Notes: a model not told the origin generated them from the letters alone. A stretch of 64,000 nt of DNA from RPQJ01 sp963746325 (GCA_963746325.1 CAVVBC010000005.1:1-64000); one strand, 5' to 3'. Positions 33,270-42,999 are shown, numbered from the stretch's first letter. Numbers and translations: made by a program.

Positions 33270-33586
33270 GCCGGTATCGGCTCTTTCTTCTTGCGCTCGA
33301 TTTCTTCCTGCCGCTGGCGCTCTTCCTGCTCGTCCATCATGCGCATCACCTTCTGCATGCTGGAGAGGAACGCGTCGAACACGAAAACGATCCCGAACGT
33401 CAGTGCGAGGGCCGCGACGAACGCGACCACCCGGTGACCGACGCGTCGCGGGGTGGGCGCCTGCTCGTGCTCGACCGCGCGACGGGCACGCTCCATGAAC
33501 GCGCGCTGCACGCCCTGTGCGCGCCGCTTGCCCTCATCGTCGCCGCTTTCGAGTTCGGGCGGCCGGCCCGCGCCTTGATCGTTCAT
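33248..33586 (-). CDS. Single-pass membrane protein, unknown (112 aa)
   Basis: The N-terminal half is charged (MNDQGAGRPPELESGDDEGK, then RAQGVQRAFMERARRAVEHE). One membrane helix follows (VVAFVAALALTFGIVFVFDA), and the rest is a coiled-coil-like, highly charged tail (QKVMRMMDEQEERQRQEEIE). The ATG overlaps the stop of the polysaccharide deacetylase gene (ATGA), so it is the last gene of that operon. I do not recognise a family. Topology suggests a cytoplasmic N-terminus and a short periplasmic coiled coil. Confidence 0.7.
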   Translation of the reverse strand: MNDQGAGRPPELESGDDEGKRRAQGVQRAFMERARRAVEHEQAPTPRRVGHRVVAFVAALALTFGIVFVFDAFLSSMQKVMRMMDEQEERQRQEEIERKKKEPIPAYVVPAD

Positions 33587-34230
33587 CCGCCTAGTGTAGC
33601 GTCCGGCACCGGCAAAGGCGCGCAGCACCCGCGCGCGAAGCGCTGCAGGACGGCGGGCAACGCGTCGAGCGTGCTCGCCGGACGGTTGTGCAGCCACGGT
33701 CCGTCGTGCAGCAACACCACGTCACCCGGGCGCGCCATGCCGGCACGTCGTGCAACCTGCCCTGGCGCGCCGAGCGGGCCCCAGTCGACCGCGCTCACGC
33801 TCCACAACACGATCCGCTGCTGCTCGGCGCGCGCCGCTGCAGCGAGCCACGGACTGAGCCGGCCGTGCGGCGGCCTGAACCACACGGGGCTTGCGCCGAT
33901 CGCCTGCGCAATGGCATCTGCACCGCCGCGCACCTCCTGCAACGCGCGCGCACGCCCGAGCGTCCATGGGTGACGATGACTCCAGCCGTGGTTGCAGATG
34001 GCGTGGCCAGCGGCGTGCGCCTGTCGCAGCAGCGGCGCGCAGCGCTGCGCGAGTTGCCCGATGACGAAAAACGAAGCCCGCGCGTGACCACCCTCGAGCG
34101 CGTCGAGTATGCGCGGGGTCCAATGCGCATCGGGGCCGTCATCGAAGGTCAGGTAGACGTGGTTTGCGCGGTTCGGCAAGCGCCGCGCGGGAGCGTTGCC
34201 GCCTCGCCCCGTGTGGTCGGGTACGCTCAT
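33583..34230 (-). CDS. Polysaccharide deacetylase family protein (215 aa)
   Basis: NodB-homology carbohydrate esterase 4 domain. Motif 1 is VYLTFDDGPDAHWT (catalytic Asp and metal Asp), motif 2 is HAICNHGWSHRHPW (two His metal ligands, H-x3-H), motif 3 is WFRPPHGRLSP, motif 4 includes VLWSVSAVDWG, and motif 5 is GDVVLLHDGPW with His. All catalytic elements are present. The ATG at 34230 overlaps the YkoP-like gene stop (ATGA); upstream in-frame sequence belongs to that neighbour. No signal peptide is visible, so it may act in the cytoplasm on an intermediate, consistent with the adjacent glycosyltransferase. Confidence 0.88.
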   Translation of the reverse strand: MSVPDHTGRGGNAPARRLPNRANHVYLTFDDGPDAHWTPRILDALEGGHARASFFVIGQLAQRCAPLLRQAHAAGHAICNHGWSHRHPWTLGRARALQEVRGGADAIAQAIGASPVWFRPPHGRLSPWLAAAARAEQQRIVLWSVSAVDWGPLGAPGQVARRAGMARPGDVVLLHDGPWLHNRPASTLDALPAVLQRFARGCCAPLPVPDATLGG

Positions 34231-34838
34231 GCGCGGCGGCGGGACGAACTCGAGTTCTTCGGTTCGCCCGTGGCTGCGCCGCCGAAGCTCGCCTGCAGGG
34301 CCTGCCGTGAAATCCGGAATCGATGCGGACGGACATCGCTCATCGCGGCTCGTGTCGCGACTGGCGCGAACGCCCAGATCAGCAGGCGAAAATGCGCGGC
34401 AAGCAGCCAGCGGCGCAGTCCATGCGGCAGGGGTTGTGCGTCGAAGCCGACCGCGCGACCGTGGGCACGCAGCCATGTCACGCCTTCGTACACCTCCACG
34501 TGGCGCAGTCGGGTCTCATCCCGCGTACGCAGTGCGAGTTCGGCAAACGACTCGCGCAGCAGCCGGGCAAACCGGATTCCAGCCTGCAGCCGATTCCCGG
34601 CCTGGACTGCAGCCGCGCGCGCGTTGTTGAAGTGCAGGCGACCCACCCAGGCGCCCGGCTCGATGCGCGTGCCATCGGGCAGGGCGCACGGTGCGCCCTC
34701 GTGCCGGGCCAGGCCGAGGTACAGCAACGGACCGACCGGCACGAGCCGCATTCGCTCCCGGTATCGAGCATCCAGCTGCTCGAGCGCGCGGCGCAGCACG
34801 CCGCGGTGTTCAACTGGCCCGTGAACCGACGCGCCCAT
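34227..34838 (-). CDS. YkoP-like domain protein, tentative (203 aa)
   Basis: Soluble protein with MRLVPVGPLLYLGLARHEG, DGTRIEPGAWVGRLHFNNAR and YEGVTWLRAHGRAVGFDAQP. This pattern fits the YkoP-like domain that accompanies NodB deacetylases and MurG-like glycosyltransferases in Bacillus ykoN/ykoP loci. The assignment rests on context and on weak motif memory. A hydrophobic stretch near residues 140-160 (LPHGLRRWLLAAHFRLLIWA) might contact the membrane. It overlaps both neighbours (TGATG upstream, ATGA downstream). No catalytic motif is evident, so it may be a substrate-binding partner. Confidence 0.55.
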   Translation of the reverse strand: MGASVHGPVEHRGVLRRALEQLDARYRERMRLVPVGPLLYLGLARHEGAPCALPDGTRIEPGAWVGRLHFNNARAAAVQAGNRLQAGIRFARLLRESFAELALRTRDETRLRHVEVYEGVTWLRAHGRAVGFDAQPLPHGLRRWLLAAHFRLLIWAFAPVATRAAMSDVRPHRFRISRQALQASFGGAATGEPKNSSSSRRRA

Positions 34839-36241
34839 CAGCCTGCCTCGGGCAATGTCGCAACGCCCGCCGGCAGTCGCCGGGCAAGTTCGAGCGCGTG
34901 CCTGGCGACCCGCCTGGCACCGTCGCGGCGGCCTGCGTCCCAGGCGCGCCGCTGCATGGCAGCGAGGCGCTCAGGGTCGCCGAGCCACTCGGCGAGCTTG
35001 CCGGGCAGTTCCTGCTCGCTTACCAGTGCCCCCACCTGGCGTCGCTCGAGGAATTGCACGTTGAAGCTTTCCTGGCCCTGCAACGAGCGTGTGACGAGCA
35101 ACGGCCTGCCGCAGGCGAGCACCTCGGCGACGCTGAGTCCGCCCGGTTTGCCGACGACAACGTCAGCGGCCGCGATGTAGTTCTCCATGTGCTCGGTCCA
35201 GCCGCGCACCTCGACCCTGGCACTCCCCGCGGCACCGGCCGCCGCGGCAATGCGGCCCTGCACTTCGGCGTTGCGTCCCGCCATGACCAGCAGCATGCAA
35301 TCAGTCCTGCCCAGCTGCAGTTGCGCGACCAGTTCCTCGAGGCCCAGTCCAAGGCCGCCGCCCAGCACCAGCACCACCGGTCGCTGCGGTTCCTGTACCA
35401 GCCCGATTCGCGCGCGGGCCACAGCCTGCGTGCACGGCTGCTCGAACCCGGGCATCAAGGGCACGCCGGTTGCGATCATGCGGGCGCCGAAACGTCCGGG
35501 CGACCGGGAATGAGGGGACGCGGTCATCACGTCCTCGTGCGGCAAGCTGTACAGATCGACGCCGGGTTGCGACCAGTAATCGTGCGCGCCGAAATCCGTG
35601 AGCACGCCGATGAGCGGCAACCGGCGCCAGCGCCGCGACGAGCGCTTCAGCGCCGAGACGAGCGCGGCCGGCACCATCTGCGTCGCGATCACGACGTCGG
35701 GGACGAAGTCCTGCAGCCGTTGTTCCATGCGGCTGCGCAGACGCATGAAAGCCCCCTTGAGCAGTGCTTGCCGCAACAACGCGATGCTGCTCCCAGCGCG
35801 CTCGTGGGAATTGGTCGGCAGCGCGGCGCAGGCCGTCGGGAAGAACAGCAGGTCGGACGGATAGGGCCCGAGCGCCCAGTCGAGCAGGCTCGCCAGCGAA
35901 TTCGTCCCGTTGCCGACGTTCAGCGCGAACCGTTCGATGAGTTCCACGACCTCGGCCGGCGGCGGGATGTCGTTCTCGATCACCCGGCGCCATGAGCCTT
36001 CGTCCAGCCGGTGCAGGCGCGAGTAGAGCTCCGGATGGTCGAGTACCAGGCTCAGGTATCGGCGCTTGATGGCCGCCGCGACGCCCGGGTTCATGAGCGA
36101 CCAGAAGTCGAGTTGGCGCAGTTGCGCGCGCGGCTCGATTCGACGCACCGCCGTGACCAGCGCCTCGGCGGCACGGAGATGACCGCAGCCCAGGCCGGAG
36201 GTGAGTACGAGCACGCGCGGCGCGGCCGACTCGCACGCCAT
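34838..36241 (-). CDS. MurG/UgtP-like glycosyltransferase (about 467 aa)
   Basis: GT28/GT-B fold glycosyltransferase of the monogalactosyl-diacylglycerol synthase / MurG type. The N-terminal domain has APRVLVLTSGLGCGHLRAAE, the usual glycine-rich acceptor loop with His. The C-terminal domain has VVLVLGGGLGLGLEELVAQL, RVEVRGWTEHMENYIAAADV, VVGKPGGLSVAEVLACGRPL (GGxxxAE nucleotide-sugar motif) and GQESFNVQFLERRQVGALVS. I favour the ATG at 36241; a GTG at 36307 is an alternative. It is first in a four-gene unit with YkoP-like, deacetylase and small membrane protein. A glycolipid or cell-envelope glycan that is then deacetylated is the inferred product. Confidence 0.85.
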   Translation of the reverse strand: MACESAAPRVLVLTSGLGCGHLRAAEALVTAVRRIEPRAQLRQLDFWSLMNPGVAAAIKRRYLSLVLDHPELYSRLHRLDEGSWRRVIENDIPPPAEVVELIERFALNVGNGTNSLASLLDWALGPYPSDLLFFPTACAALPTNSHERAGSSIALLRQALLKGAFMRLRSRMEQRLQDFVPDVVIATQMVPAALVSALKRSSRRWRRLPLIGVLTDFGAHDYWSQPGVDLYSLPHEDVMTASPHSRSPGRFGARMIATGVPLMPGFEQPCTQAVARARIGLVQEPQRPVVLVLGGGLGLGLEELVAQLQLGRTDCMLLVMAGRNAEVQGRIAAAAGAAGSARVEVRGWTEHMENYIAAADVVVGKPGGLSVAEVLACGRPLLVTRSLQGQESFNVQFLERRQVGALVSEQELPGKLAEWLGDPERLAAMQRRAWDAGRRDGARRVARHALELARRLPAGVATLPEAG

Positions 36242-36495
36242 GCGCGCGAGCGGATCGGGGGTGCGCGGCCAGTCCTGGCGCGTAACGGAGGCATTGAGTC
36301 CTTTCACTTGGGCATTGTCGGCCGTGCAGGAGGCCGTGTCGGGCGGCGAGCGAACCGCAGGGTTGTCGGCGGATGCCTATCCGCAGCACGCCTCGGCTCG
36401 CCCCCCGGCCAGCACGGGCCTGCCAGTCAGCCGGGCGCCCGCAAGCCGCAGGATTCGATTGCGGGGTTATCCCATCCCATTTCGGAAATTACTTA

Positions 36496-36514
36496 AATGC
36501 GAATCATTTGCATT
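36496..36514. promoter_or_regulatory. Fur box upstream of bfd
   Basis: AATGCGAATCATTTGCATT is a 19-base near-palindrome (eight of nine pairs match around the central C) and fits the GATAATGATAATCATTATC Fur consensus. It lies 46 bases before the bacterioferritin-associated ferredoxin start and overlaps the -35 of the promoter described next. Iron-loaded Fur would repress the ferredoxin when iron is plentiful. Confidence 0.8.
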
Positions 36515-36536
36515 CAGGCCAATCCTGCTCTAGGAT
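36508..36536 (+). promoter_or_regulatory. Sigma-70-like promoter of bfd
   Basis: TTGCAT (36508-36513) and TAGGAT (36531-36536) are separated by 17 bases. The -35 lies inside the Fur box, as expected for direct Fur repression. AAGAGGTACC, holding the ribosome-binding site, follows before the ATG at 36561. Confidence 0.5.
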
Positions 36537-36560
36537 TCAGGCCTCAAAGAGGTACCGCTG

Positions 36561-36755
36561 ATGTACGTCTGTCTCTGCCACGGCATTTCGGAAAACCGCC
36601 TGCAACAGGCCATCCAGGAAGGCGCGCGCTCGTTCGAGCAGTTGCAGTCCTGCACCGGCGTGGCCACGTGCTGCGGGGCCTGCGAGCCCTGTGCCCGCGG
36701 CATGCTCGACTCCGAAAAGCTTGATTCCCGCGCGCCGGCAACGCAGGCTTCCTGA
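36561..36755 (+). CDS. bfd: Bacterioferritin-associated ferredoxin (64 aa)
   Basis: [2Fe-2S] BFD-type ferredoxin that delivers electrons to bacterioferritin to release stored iron. Cluster ligands are Cys4 and Cys6 in MYVCLCHGIS and Cys38 and Cys41 in TCCGACEPC, matching the CxC...CxxC spacing of Escherichia coli Bfd; Cys37 and Cys44 are extra. The ARSFEQLQSCTGVAT segment is the BFD helix region. It lies 51 bases upstream of bfr in the same direction and carries a Fur box and promoter upstream. Low iron should therefore raise Bfd and mobilise the store. Confidence 0.95.
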   Translation: MYVCLCHGISENRLQQAIQEGARSFEQLQSCTGVATCCGACEPCARGMLDSEKLDSRAPATQAS

Positions 36756-36806
36756 ATCCAAACGCCGCCCCCGCGGCGTCCCCAGGCCTGCAGCGGAGTC
36801 ATTTTC

Positions 36807-37283
36807 ATGAAGGGCGACGTCGAAGTCATCGCGCATCTCAACAAGATCCTCAAGAACGAACTCACTGCCATCAACCAGTACTTCCTGCATGCGCGCATGC
36901 TGAAGAACTGGGGTCTCGACAAGCTCGGCGATTACACTCACCACGAGTCGATCGACGAGATGAAGCACGCCGACAAGCTCATCGAGCGCATCCTGTTCCT
37001 CGAGGGCCTGCCCAACCTGCAGAGCCTCGGCAAGCTGATGATCGGCGAGGACGTCCGCGAAGTACTCGACTGCGACCTGAAGCTCGAGCACATCGCGCAT
37101 CCGGACCTCAAGGCCGCGATCGCGCACTGCGAGAAAGTGGGCGACTACGTCAGCCGCGAGCTGCTCGCGGACATCCTCGAATCCGAGGAAGAACACATCG
37201 ACTTCCTCGAGACGCAGCTGGAGCTGGTCGACCGTGTCGGCCTGCAGAACTACTGCCAGTCGCAGATGAAGTCGCCGTCCTGA
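36807..37283 (+). CDS. bfr: Bacterioferritin (158 aa)
   Basis: Heme-containing 24-mer ferritin that oxidises and stores iron. Ferroxidase ligands are all present: Glu18, Glu51, His54, Glu94, Glu127 and His130. The heme-ligating Met52 is in SIDEMKHADKLIERIL. MKGDVEVIAHLNKILKNELT is the standard start and 158 residues the standard length. It follows bfd and is likely under its Fur-regulated promoter, although bfr often has its own. The QSQMKSPS tail is normal. A short GC hairpin at 37317-37331 follows the stop. Confidence 0.97.
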   Translation: MKGDVEVIAHLNKILKNELTAINQYFLHARMLKNWGLDKLGDYTHHESIDEMKHADKLIERILFLEGLPNLQSLGKLMIGEDVREVLDCDLKLEHIAHPDLKAAIAHCEKVGDYVSRELLADILESEEEHIDFLETQLELVDRVGLQNYCQSQMKSPS

Positions 37284-37365
37284 GGCCCTGCGCCTAAGGA
37301 CTTCCCCGCGTTGACGGGCGCGCAGCGCCCACTAGCATCCGCGTGTCTGCTCCACGGACACGCCG

Positions 37366-39012
37366 ATGCCAAAACGCCCCCTGCCTCCCCTGCCCGAATG
37401 GTTCCCGCGCGGCACCGCGCTGCTGCGCGACCCGGCGCTCAACAAGGGCACGGCCTTCTCCGAGCAGGAACGCGACGTGCTCGGCCTGCGCGGGCTGCTG
37501 CCCCCGCACGTGGCGACGCAGGACGAGCAGGTCGCCCGCGTGCTCGAGAACTTCCACCGGCTGCAGACGCCGCTGTCGAAGTACATCATGTTGTCGAGCC
37601 TGCTCGACCGCAACGAGGCGCTCTTCTTCCGCGTCGTCATGGACCACGCGGACACGATGATGCCCATCATCTACACGCCGACGGTGGGGCTGGCATGCCA
37701 GCAGTTCGGCCACATCTACCGGCGGCCGCGCGGGCTCTTCATCACCGCGCAGGACCGTGGACGCATCGCGCAGGTCATGCGCAACTGGCCGCATCGCGAG
37801 ACGGCCATGATCGTGGTCACCGACGGCGAGCGCATCCTGGGGCTCGGCGACCTCGGTGCGAACGGCATGGGCATCCCGATCGGCAAGCTCTCGCTGTACA
37901 CGGCGTGCGCGGGACTGCACCCCTGGAAGTGCCTGCCGATCATGCTCGACGTCGGCACCAACAACGAAGCGCTGCTGGCCGACCCGCTCTACCTGGGCTT
38001 GCGGCAGCGCCGCCTCACGGGCGCCGCCTACGACGAACTGGTCGAGGAATTCATCGCCGCGACGCAGGAAGTCTTCCCCGGCGTGATCGTCCAGTTCGAG
38101 GACTTCGCCAATCACAACGCGTTCCGGCTGCTGCAGCGCTATCGCGACCGGGTGAGCTGCTTCAACGACGACATCCAGGGCACGGCCGCGGTGGCCGTTG
38201 CCGGCATCCTTTCGGCGCTGCGCGTGACCGGCACGGCGCTGCGCGAGCAGACGTTCCTGTGCCTCGGGGCCGGCGAGGCCGCCACGGGCATATCCGACCT
38301 GCTGGTGAGCGCCATGGTCGAGGAAGGCCTGGATGAGGCCGCGGCACGCGCGCGTTGCTGGATGGTCGATTCAAAAGGGCTGGTGGTTGCAGGCCGCGGC
38401 GAACTCGCCGAACACAAGCGACCGTATGCGCACGCCCACGCCCAGATACCGGACTTCATCGGCGCGGTGCGGGCACTGCGCCCGACCGCGATCATCGGCG
38501 TCGGTGCCGCACCGGGCGCTTTCGACGAAGACGTGGTGCGTGAGATGTCGCGCCTCAACCAGCGTCCGATCGTCTTTGCGTTGTCCAACCCCACGTCGAA
38601 AGCCGAGTGCACGGCGCTGCAGGCCTATGCGTGGTCGGACGGCCGCGCGCTGTATGCGTCGGGCAGTCCCTTCGATCCGGTGACGCTGCCCGACGGCCGG
38701 CACTTCGTGCCGCGCCAGGGCAACAACTCGTACATCTTCCCGGGCGTCGGGCTGGCGCTGGTCGTCGTCGGCGCCACGCGCGTCACCGACACCATGTTCC
38801 TGGCCGCTGCACGCACGCTGGCGCGATGCACGACGCAGGCCGACCTCGACCAGGGCAGCCTGTACCCGCCCTTGAGCGCAGTGCGGGACGTATCGGCGCG
38901 CATCGCCGCCGACGTCGCGGACATCGCGCTGCGCGACGGCCTGGCCTCGATCGAACGGCCCGCTGACATCGAGCGCGCGATCCGCGCGGAGATGTACGAC
39001 CCGTCGTACTGA
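37366..39012 (+). CDS. maeA: NAD-dependent malic enzyme (548 aa)
   Basis: Oxidative decarboxylation of malate to pyruvate, large eukaryotic-like form (SfcA/MaeA). Motifs in order: SKYIMLSSLLDRNEALFFRV, PIIYTPTVGLACQQFG (Tyr of the active site), TDGERILGLGDLGANGMGIP and IGKLSLYTACAGL (catalytic Lys), NDDIQGTAAVAVAGILSALR (metal-binding Asp), the NAD fold LCLGAGEAATGISDLLV, and FALSNPTSKAECTALQAY. Normal length and no frame problems. It is monocistronic, followed by a strong hairpin at 39017 shared with the convergent amidohydrolase. It supplies pyruvate and reducing power from C4 acids during growth on fatty acids. Confidence 0.95.
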   Translation: MPKRPLPPLPEWFPRGTALLRDPALNKGTAFSEQERDVLGLRGLLPPHVATQDEQVARVLENFHRLQTPLSKYIMLSSLLDRNEALFFRVVMDHADTMMPIIYTPTVGLACQQFGHIYRRPRGLFITAQDRGRIAQVMRNWPHRETAMIVVTDGERILGLGDLGANGMGIPIGKLSLYTACAGLHPWKCLPIMLDVGTNNEALLADPLYLGLRQRRLTGAAYDELVEEFIAATQEVFPGVIVQFEDFANHNAFRLLQRYRDRVSCFNDDIQGTAAVAVAGILSALRVTGTALREQTFLCLGAGEAATGISDLLVSAMVEEGLDEAAARARCWMVDSKGLVVAGRGELAEHKRPYAHAHAQIPDFIGAVRALRPTAIIGVGAAPGAFDEDVVREMSRLNQRPIVFALSNPTSKAECTALQAYAWSDGRALYASGSPFDPVTLPDGRHFVPRQGNNSYIFPGVGLALVVVGATRVTDTMFLAAARTLARCTTQADLDQGSLYPPLSAVRDVSARIAADVADIALRDGLASIERPADIERAIRAEMYDPSY

Positions 39013-39016
39013 GACG

Positions 39017-39038
39017 CGGGCGGCGCAGTCGCCGCCCG
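39017..39038. terminator. Hairpin between convergent malic enzyme and amidohydrolase genes
   Basis: CGGGCGGCG-CAGT-CGCCGCCCG is a perfect 9-bp stem with a 4-base loop in the 34-base gap between the stop codons at 39012 and 39047. It could stop transcription from both sides. U-tracts are absent, so the efficiency is uncertain. Confidence 0.6.
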
Positions 39039-39046
39039 GCGCGTGC

Positions 39047-40357
<1,311 letters not shown>

Positions 40358-40440
40358 TCAATACCCCTGGCGATGAAGGAAGGCGAAGCGCGCGATTCTA
40401 TGCGCTTCCCGACCGCCAGGGGTGGCGATGCGGCGCGAGG

Positions 40441-40854
40441 TCAGTCCTCGCCAAGCACGGTCGCAATCATTCGCTGCGACTTGACGCAACCTGCCGCCGC
40501 GCCCAGCTTGAACCAGCGCAGCGCCTCGGCCTTGTCGGCGCGCATGCCGTAACCGTAGAGGTACAGGAAGGCGAGGTTCGACATGGCGACGCCGAGCCCC
40601 TGCCGCGCGGCCAGCCGATACCACTTGGCGGCTTTCGCGTAGCTCTGCTGGCAGCCCAGGCCGTTCTCGTACGCTGCACCGACGTTGTTCTGGCCGGTGG
40701 CCGAGCCCGCCAGCGCGCTCTCCGCATACCAGCGATAGGCCGCACGCGGGCTGTATCTCACGCCGCGCGTCGCCTCGCGGTAAAGGTCGCCCACTTGCCA
40801 GGCCGCGTCGCGGTTGCCGCTTTTTGCTGCTTCGAAAATATTCGCGTGGTCCAT
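40441..40854 (-). CDS. Sel1-like repeat protein (137 aa)
   Basis: Three tandem Sel1 (TPR-like) repeats: RAAYRWYAESALAGSATGQN, YAKAAKWYRLAARQGLGVAM, and KAEALRWFKLGAAAGCVKSQ, preceded by a GNRDAAWQVGDLYREA unit. No signal peptide is present, so it is cytoplasmic. The ATG at 40854 is preferred over a GTG at 40863. Such proteins are adaptors for protein complexes and often signalling-related. It stands alone between the two amidohydrolase genes. The 190 bases upstream (40855-41044) hold no gene I can support. Confidence 0.8.
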   Translation of the reverse strand: MDHANIFEAAKSGNRDAAWQVGDLYREATRGVRYSPRAAYRWYAESALAGSATGQNNVGAAYENGLGCQQSYAKAAKWYRLAARQGLGVAMSNLAFLYLYGYGMRADKAEALRWFKLGAAAGCVKSQRMIATVLGED

Positions 40855-41044
40855 GGTGTGCACCGTCAGTGCGCCGCGCCCCCGCGCGGATCGCGTATGT
40901 CAATGTGCACGACTCGCAGCCGCGTGTGGGACGATTGCTTCCGCTTTGGGAGCGAGTGCACGCCACGCGCTGCTCGGCCTCGCTCGCCGACCGCTCGTTT
41001 CGGTTGCCGCTTTCTTCGCCGTCAGTCACAGCGTGACGCGGGCC

Positions 41045-41680
41045 TTACGCCAGCGCGCGGCGCCAGACCAGTGTCTGGTTGTTGGCGGGCATGGCATGGT
41101 CCTCGACCATGCACAGTCCCTGCGCCGCCGCGAGTGCATCGACGGCCTCGAAATCACGGATGCCGCTCGCCGGATCGCGCTGCCGCAGGTCGGCGTCGAA
41201 CGCGGCGTTGCTGTGGGAGGTGAACTGGCCGCCATAGCGGAACGGGCCGTACACGATGAGCAAGCCGTCGTCCCGCAGTACGCGACCGACTCCCCGGAAC
41301 AAGGCCTGCACCTGCGGCCACGACACGATGTGCAGCGTGTTGGCCGTAAAGACCGCGTCGATGCTGTCCGCGTCGCACGGCCACGTTGCGTGTTCGACGT
41401 CGAGCTCGAGTGGCGCCAGCAGGTTGCACGGCCCTTCCAGCGCGACGCGCGCAGCCAGGGCGGACAGGTTCTCGATCTGCTCGGTGGGCTGCCAGCTCAG
41501 CTGCGGCAGGCCCCGTGCAAAATGCACGGCGTGCTGCCCGGTGCCCGCGCCGATCTCGAGCACCAGGCCCGCCTCGTGGCCCAGCCAGCGCTGCAATACC
41601 TCGAGGAGCGGCCCCTTGTTGCGCTCGCACGCCGCCGAAAACGGCAGCGGTTGCACGAACGTGGGGGAGCGGCCTTCCAT
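41045..41680 (-). CDS. DUF938 SAM-dependent methyltransferase-like protein (211 aa)
   Basis: Class I methyltransferase fold of the DUF938 family. The SAM motif is GLVLEIGAGTGQHAVHFARG (about 38-57), with SIDAVFTANTLHIVSWPQVQ further on and LIVYGPFRYGGQFTSHSN, all features of the family. PLPFSAACERNKGPLLEVLQ is the family N-terminus. The family length is about 200-210. It is convergent with nothing and lies eight bases downstream of the amidohydrolase at 41689, in the same direction, so co-transcription is likely. Substrate unknown. Confidence 0.9.
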   Translation of the reverse strand: MEGRSPTFVQPLPFSAACERNKGPLLEVLQRWLGHEAGLVLEIGAGTGQHAVHFARGLPQLSWQPTEQIENLSALAARVALEGPCNLLAPLELDVEHATWPCDADSIDAVFTANTLHIVSWPQVQALFRGVGRVLRDDGLLIVYGPFRYGGQFTSHSNAAFDADLRQRDPASGIRDFEAVDALAAAQGLCMVEDHAMPANNQTLVWRRALA

Positions 41681-41688
41681 GCGCGGGA

Positions 41689-42999
41689 TCAGTCCCTGCC
41701 GTCCTTGAACTCCACACCGTCCTTCATCACGAAGGGCACGGTCTTGAGCACGGTGATGTCTGCCAGCGGGTCGCCGTCCACCGCGATCAGGTCCGCTCGC
41801 TTGCCGGGCTCGAGCGTGCCGACGTCGGCCTGCAAGCCCAGCAGGTCCGCGGCGTTGACCGTGGCAGCCTGCAACGCCGTCGCCGGTGTCATGCCGTGCT
41901 TCACCATGAGCTCGAACTCTTCCGCGTTGCGACCATGCTTGCTGACGCCTGCGTCCGTGCCGAACGCGATCTTGACGCCCTTCGGCACGGCCTTGCGCAG
42001 CGACTCACCGGTCACGCGGATGCGCCACTCCACCTTGGCGCGCACTTCGGGCGAATAGGCCTGCGGATTGGTCGCGAGGCGCTCGATGTAACCGTTGACC
42101 GTCGAGAGCGTCGGCACGTAGTACGCGCCCGACTTGAGGAACAGGGCGATGCTCTCGTCGTCGAGCATCGTGCCGTGCTCGATCGACTCGACGCCGGCTT
42201 CGAGCGCCACCTTGATGCCATCGTTGCCGTGGGCGTGCACCGCGACCTTCTTGCCGTACAGGTGCGCGGTCTCCACGACCGCGCGCGCCTCGTCGCTGAA
42301 CATCTGCTTGCCGAGGCCGGCCCCGACCTGGCTGTTGACACCGCCCGTGGTCGCGATCTTGATCACGTCCACGCCGCGCCCCACCTGGACGCGCACGGCA
42401 CGACGGCATGATTCCTCGCTGTCGCACAGGTTCTCGCCTTCGTGCAACACGTCACGCAGCGCTTCGCGATAGCCGAGCGCGGCATCCATGTGACCTGAGG
42501 TGGTGGAGATCGAGCGGCCCGCATCGACGATGTTGGGGCCGACGACCTTGCCCGCGCGAATGGCGTCGCGCAGCGCCAGCGTGACGCCGTGCTCGTCGCC
42601 CAGGTTGCGCACCGTCGTGAAGCCGGCACGCAGCGTCTTGTGCGCGTTCACGAGCGCGTTGTAGGCAAGCTCGGCGTCGTCGAGCTGGACGTCCTCGAGC
42701 TGGCCCATCTGCCCGCCCGTGTCCGAGACGAGGTGCACGTGGCTGTCGATGAGGCCGGGCAGCACGAAGCGCGTGCGCTGGTCGATGACCTTATGGCTGC
42801 CAGGCACGTCGACGAAGCCGTCGCGCACTTCGCTCACGCGACCGTCACGGATCACGATCGTGCTGGGGCCACGCGCGGGCCGGCCGGGGCGATCGAGCAG
42901 ACGGCCGGCATGCACGACGACGATGTGCTGCGCTGCCTGGGCCGGGCCTTGCCCGACCGATGTCGGTGGTGGCGTGGATTCCGCGGCCTGACTGGGCAA
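41689..42999 (-). CDS. Amidohydrolase, imidazolonepropionase-like, intact paralogue (436 aa)
   Basis: Metal-dependent amidohydrolase closely resembling the gene at 39047. FVLPGLIDSHVHLVSDTGGQ gives HxH; RAGFTTVRNLGDEHGVTLAL, VIKIATTGGVNSQVGAG, GKKVAVHAHGNDGIKVALEA, SIEHGTMLDDES and KIAFGTDAGVSKHGRNAEEF provide the rest of the metal site and catalytic Asp. The listed start (TTG, MPSQAAESTPPP) is doubtful. A signal-peptide-like string AVAVTAVTIAQS lies just upstream in another frame, and removing one G near 42980-42985 would fuse it to AAESTPPPTSVG, so the true start may lie near 43050. Probable periplasmic peptidase or related hydrolase. Confidence 0.85.
   Translation of the reverse strand: MPSQAAESTPPPTSVGQGPAQAAQHIVVVHAGRLLDRPGRPARGPSTIVIRDGRVSEVRDGFVDVPGSHKVIDQRTRFVLPGLIDSHVHLVSDTGGQMGQLEDVQLDDAELAYNALVNAHKTLRAGFTTVRNLGDEHGVTLALRDAIRAGKVVGPNIVDAGRSISTTSGHMDAALGYREALRDVLHEGENLCDSEESCRRAVRVQVGRGVDVIKIATTGGVNSQVGAGLGKQMFSDEARAVVETAHLYGKKVAVHAHGNDGIKVALEAGVESIEHGTMLDDESIALFLKSGAYYVPTLSTVNGYIERLATNPQAYSPEVRAKVEWRIRVTGESLRKAVPKGVKIAFGTDAGVSKHGRNAEEFELMVKHGMTPATALQAATVNAADLLGLQADVGTLEPGKRADLIAVDGDPLADITVLKTVPFVMKDGVEFKDGRD

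Noticed and set aside
37317..37331. GGGCG-CGCAG-CGCCC hairpin after bfr as a terminator
   Set aside because: Only five base pairs and no U-tract; too weak to list as a feature.
40811..41013. Exact 13-base repeat CGGTTGCCGCTTT at 40811 and 41001
   Set aside because: One copy is within the Sel1-like coding sequence and there is no flanking symmetry or third copy; chance repetition in GC-rich DNA is likely.
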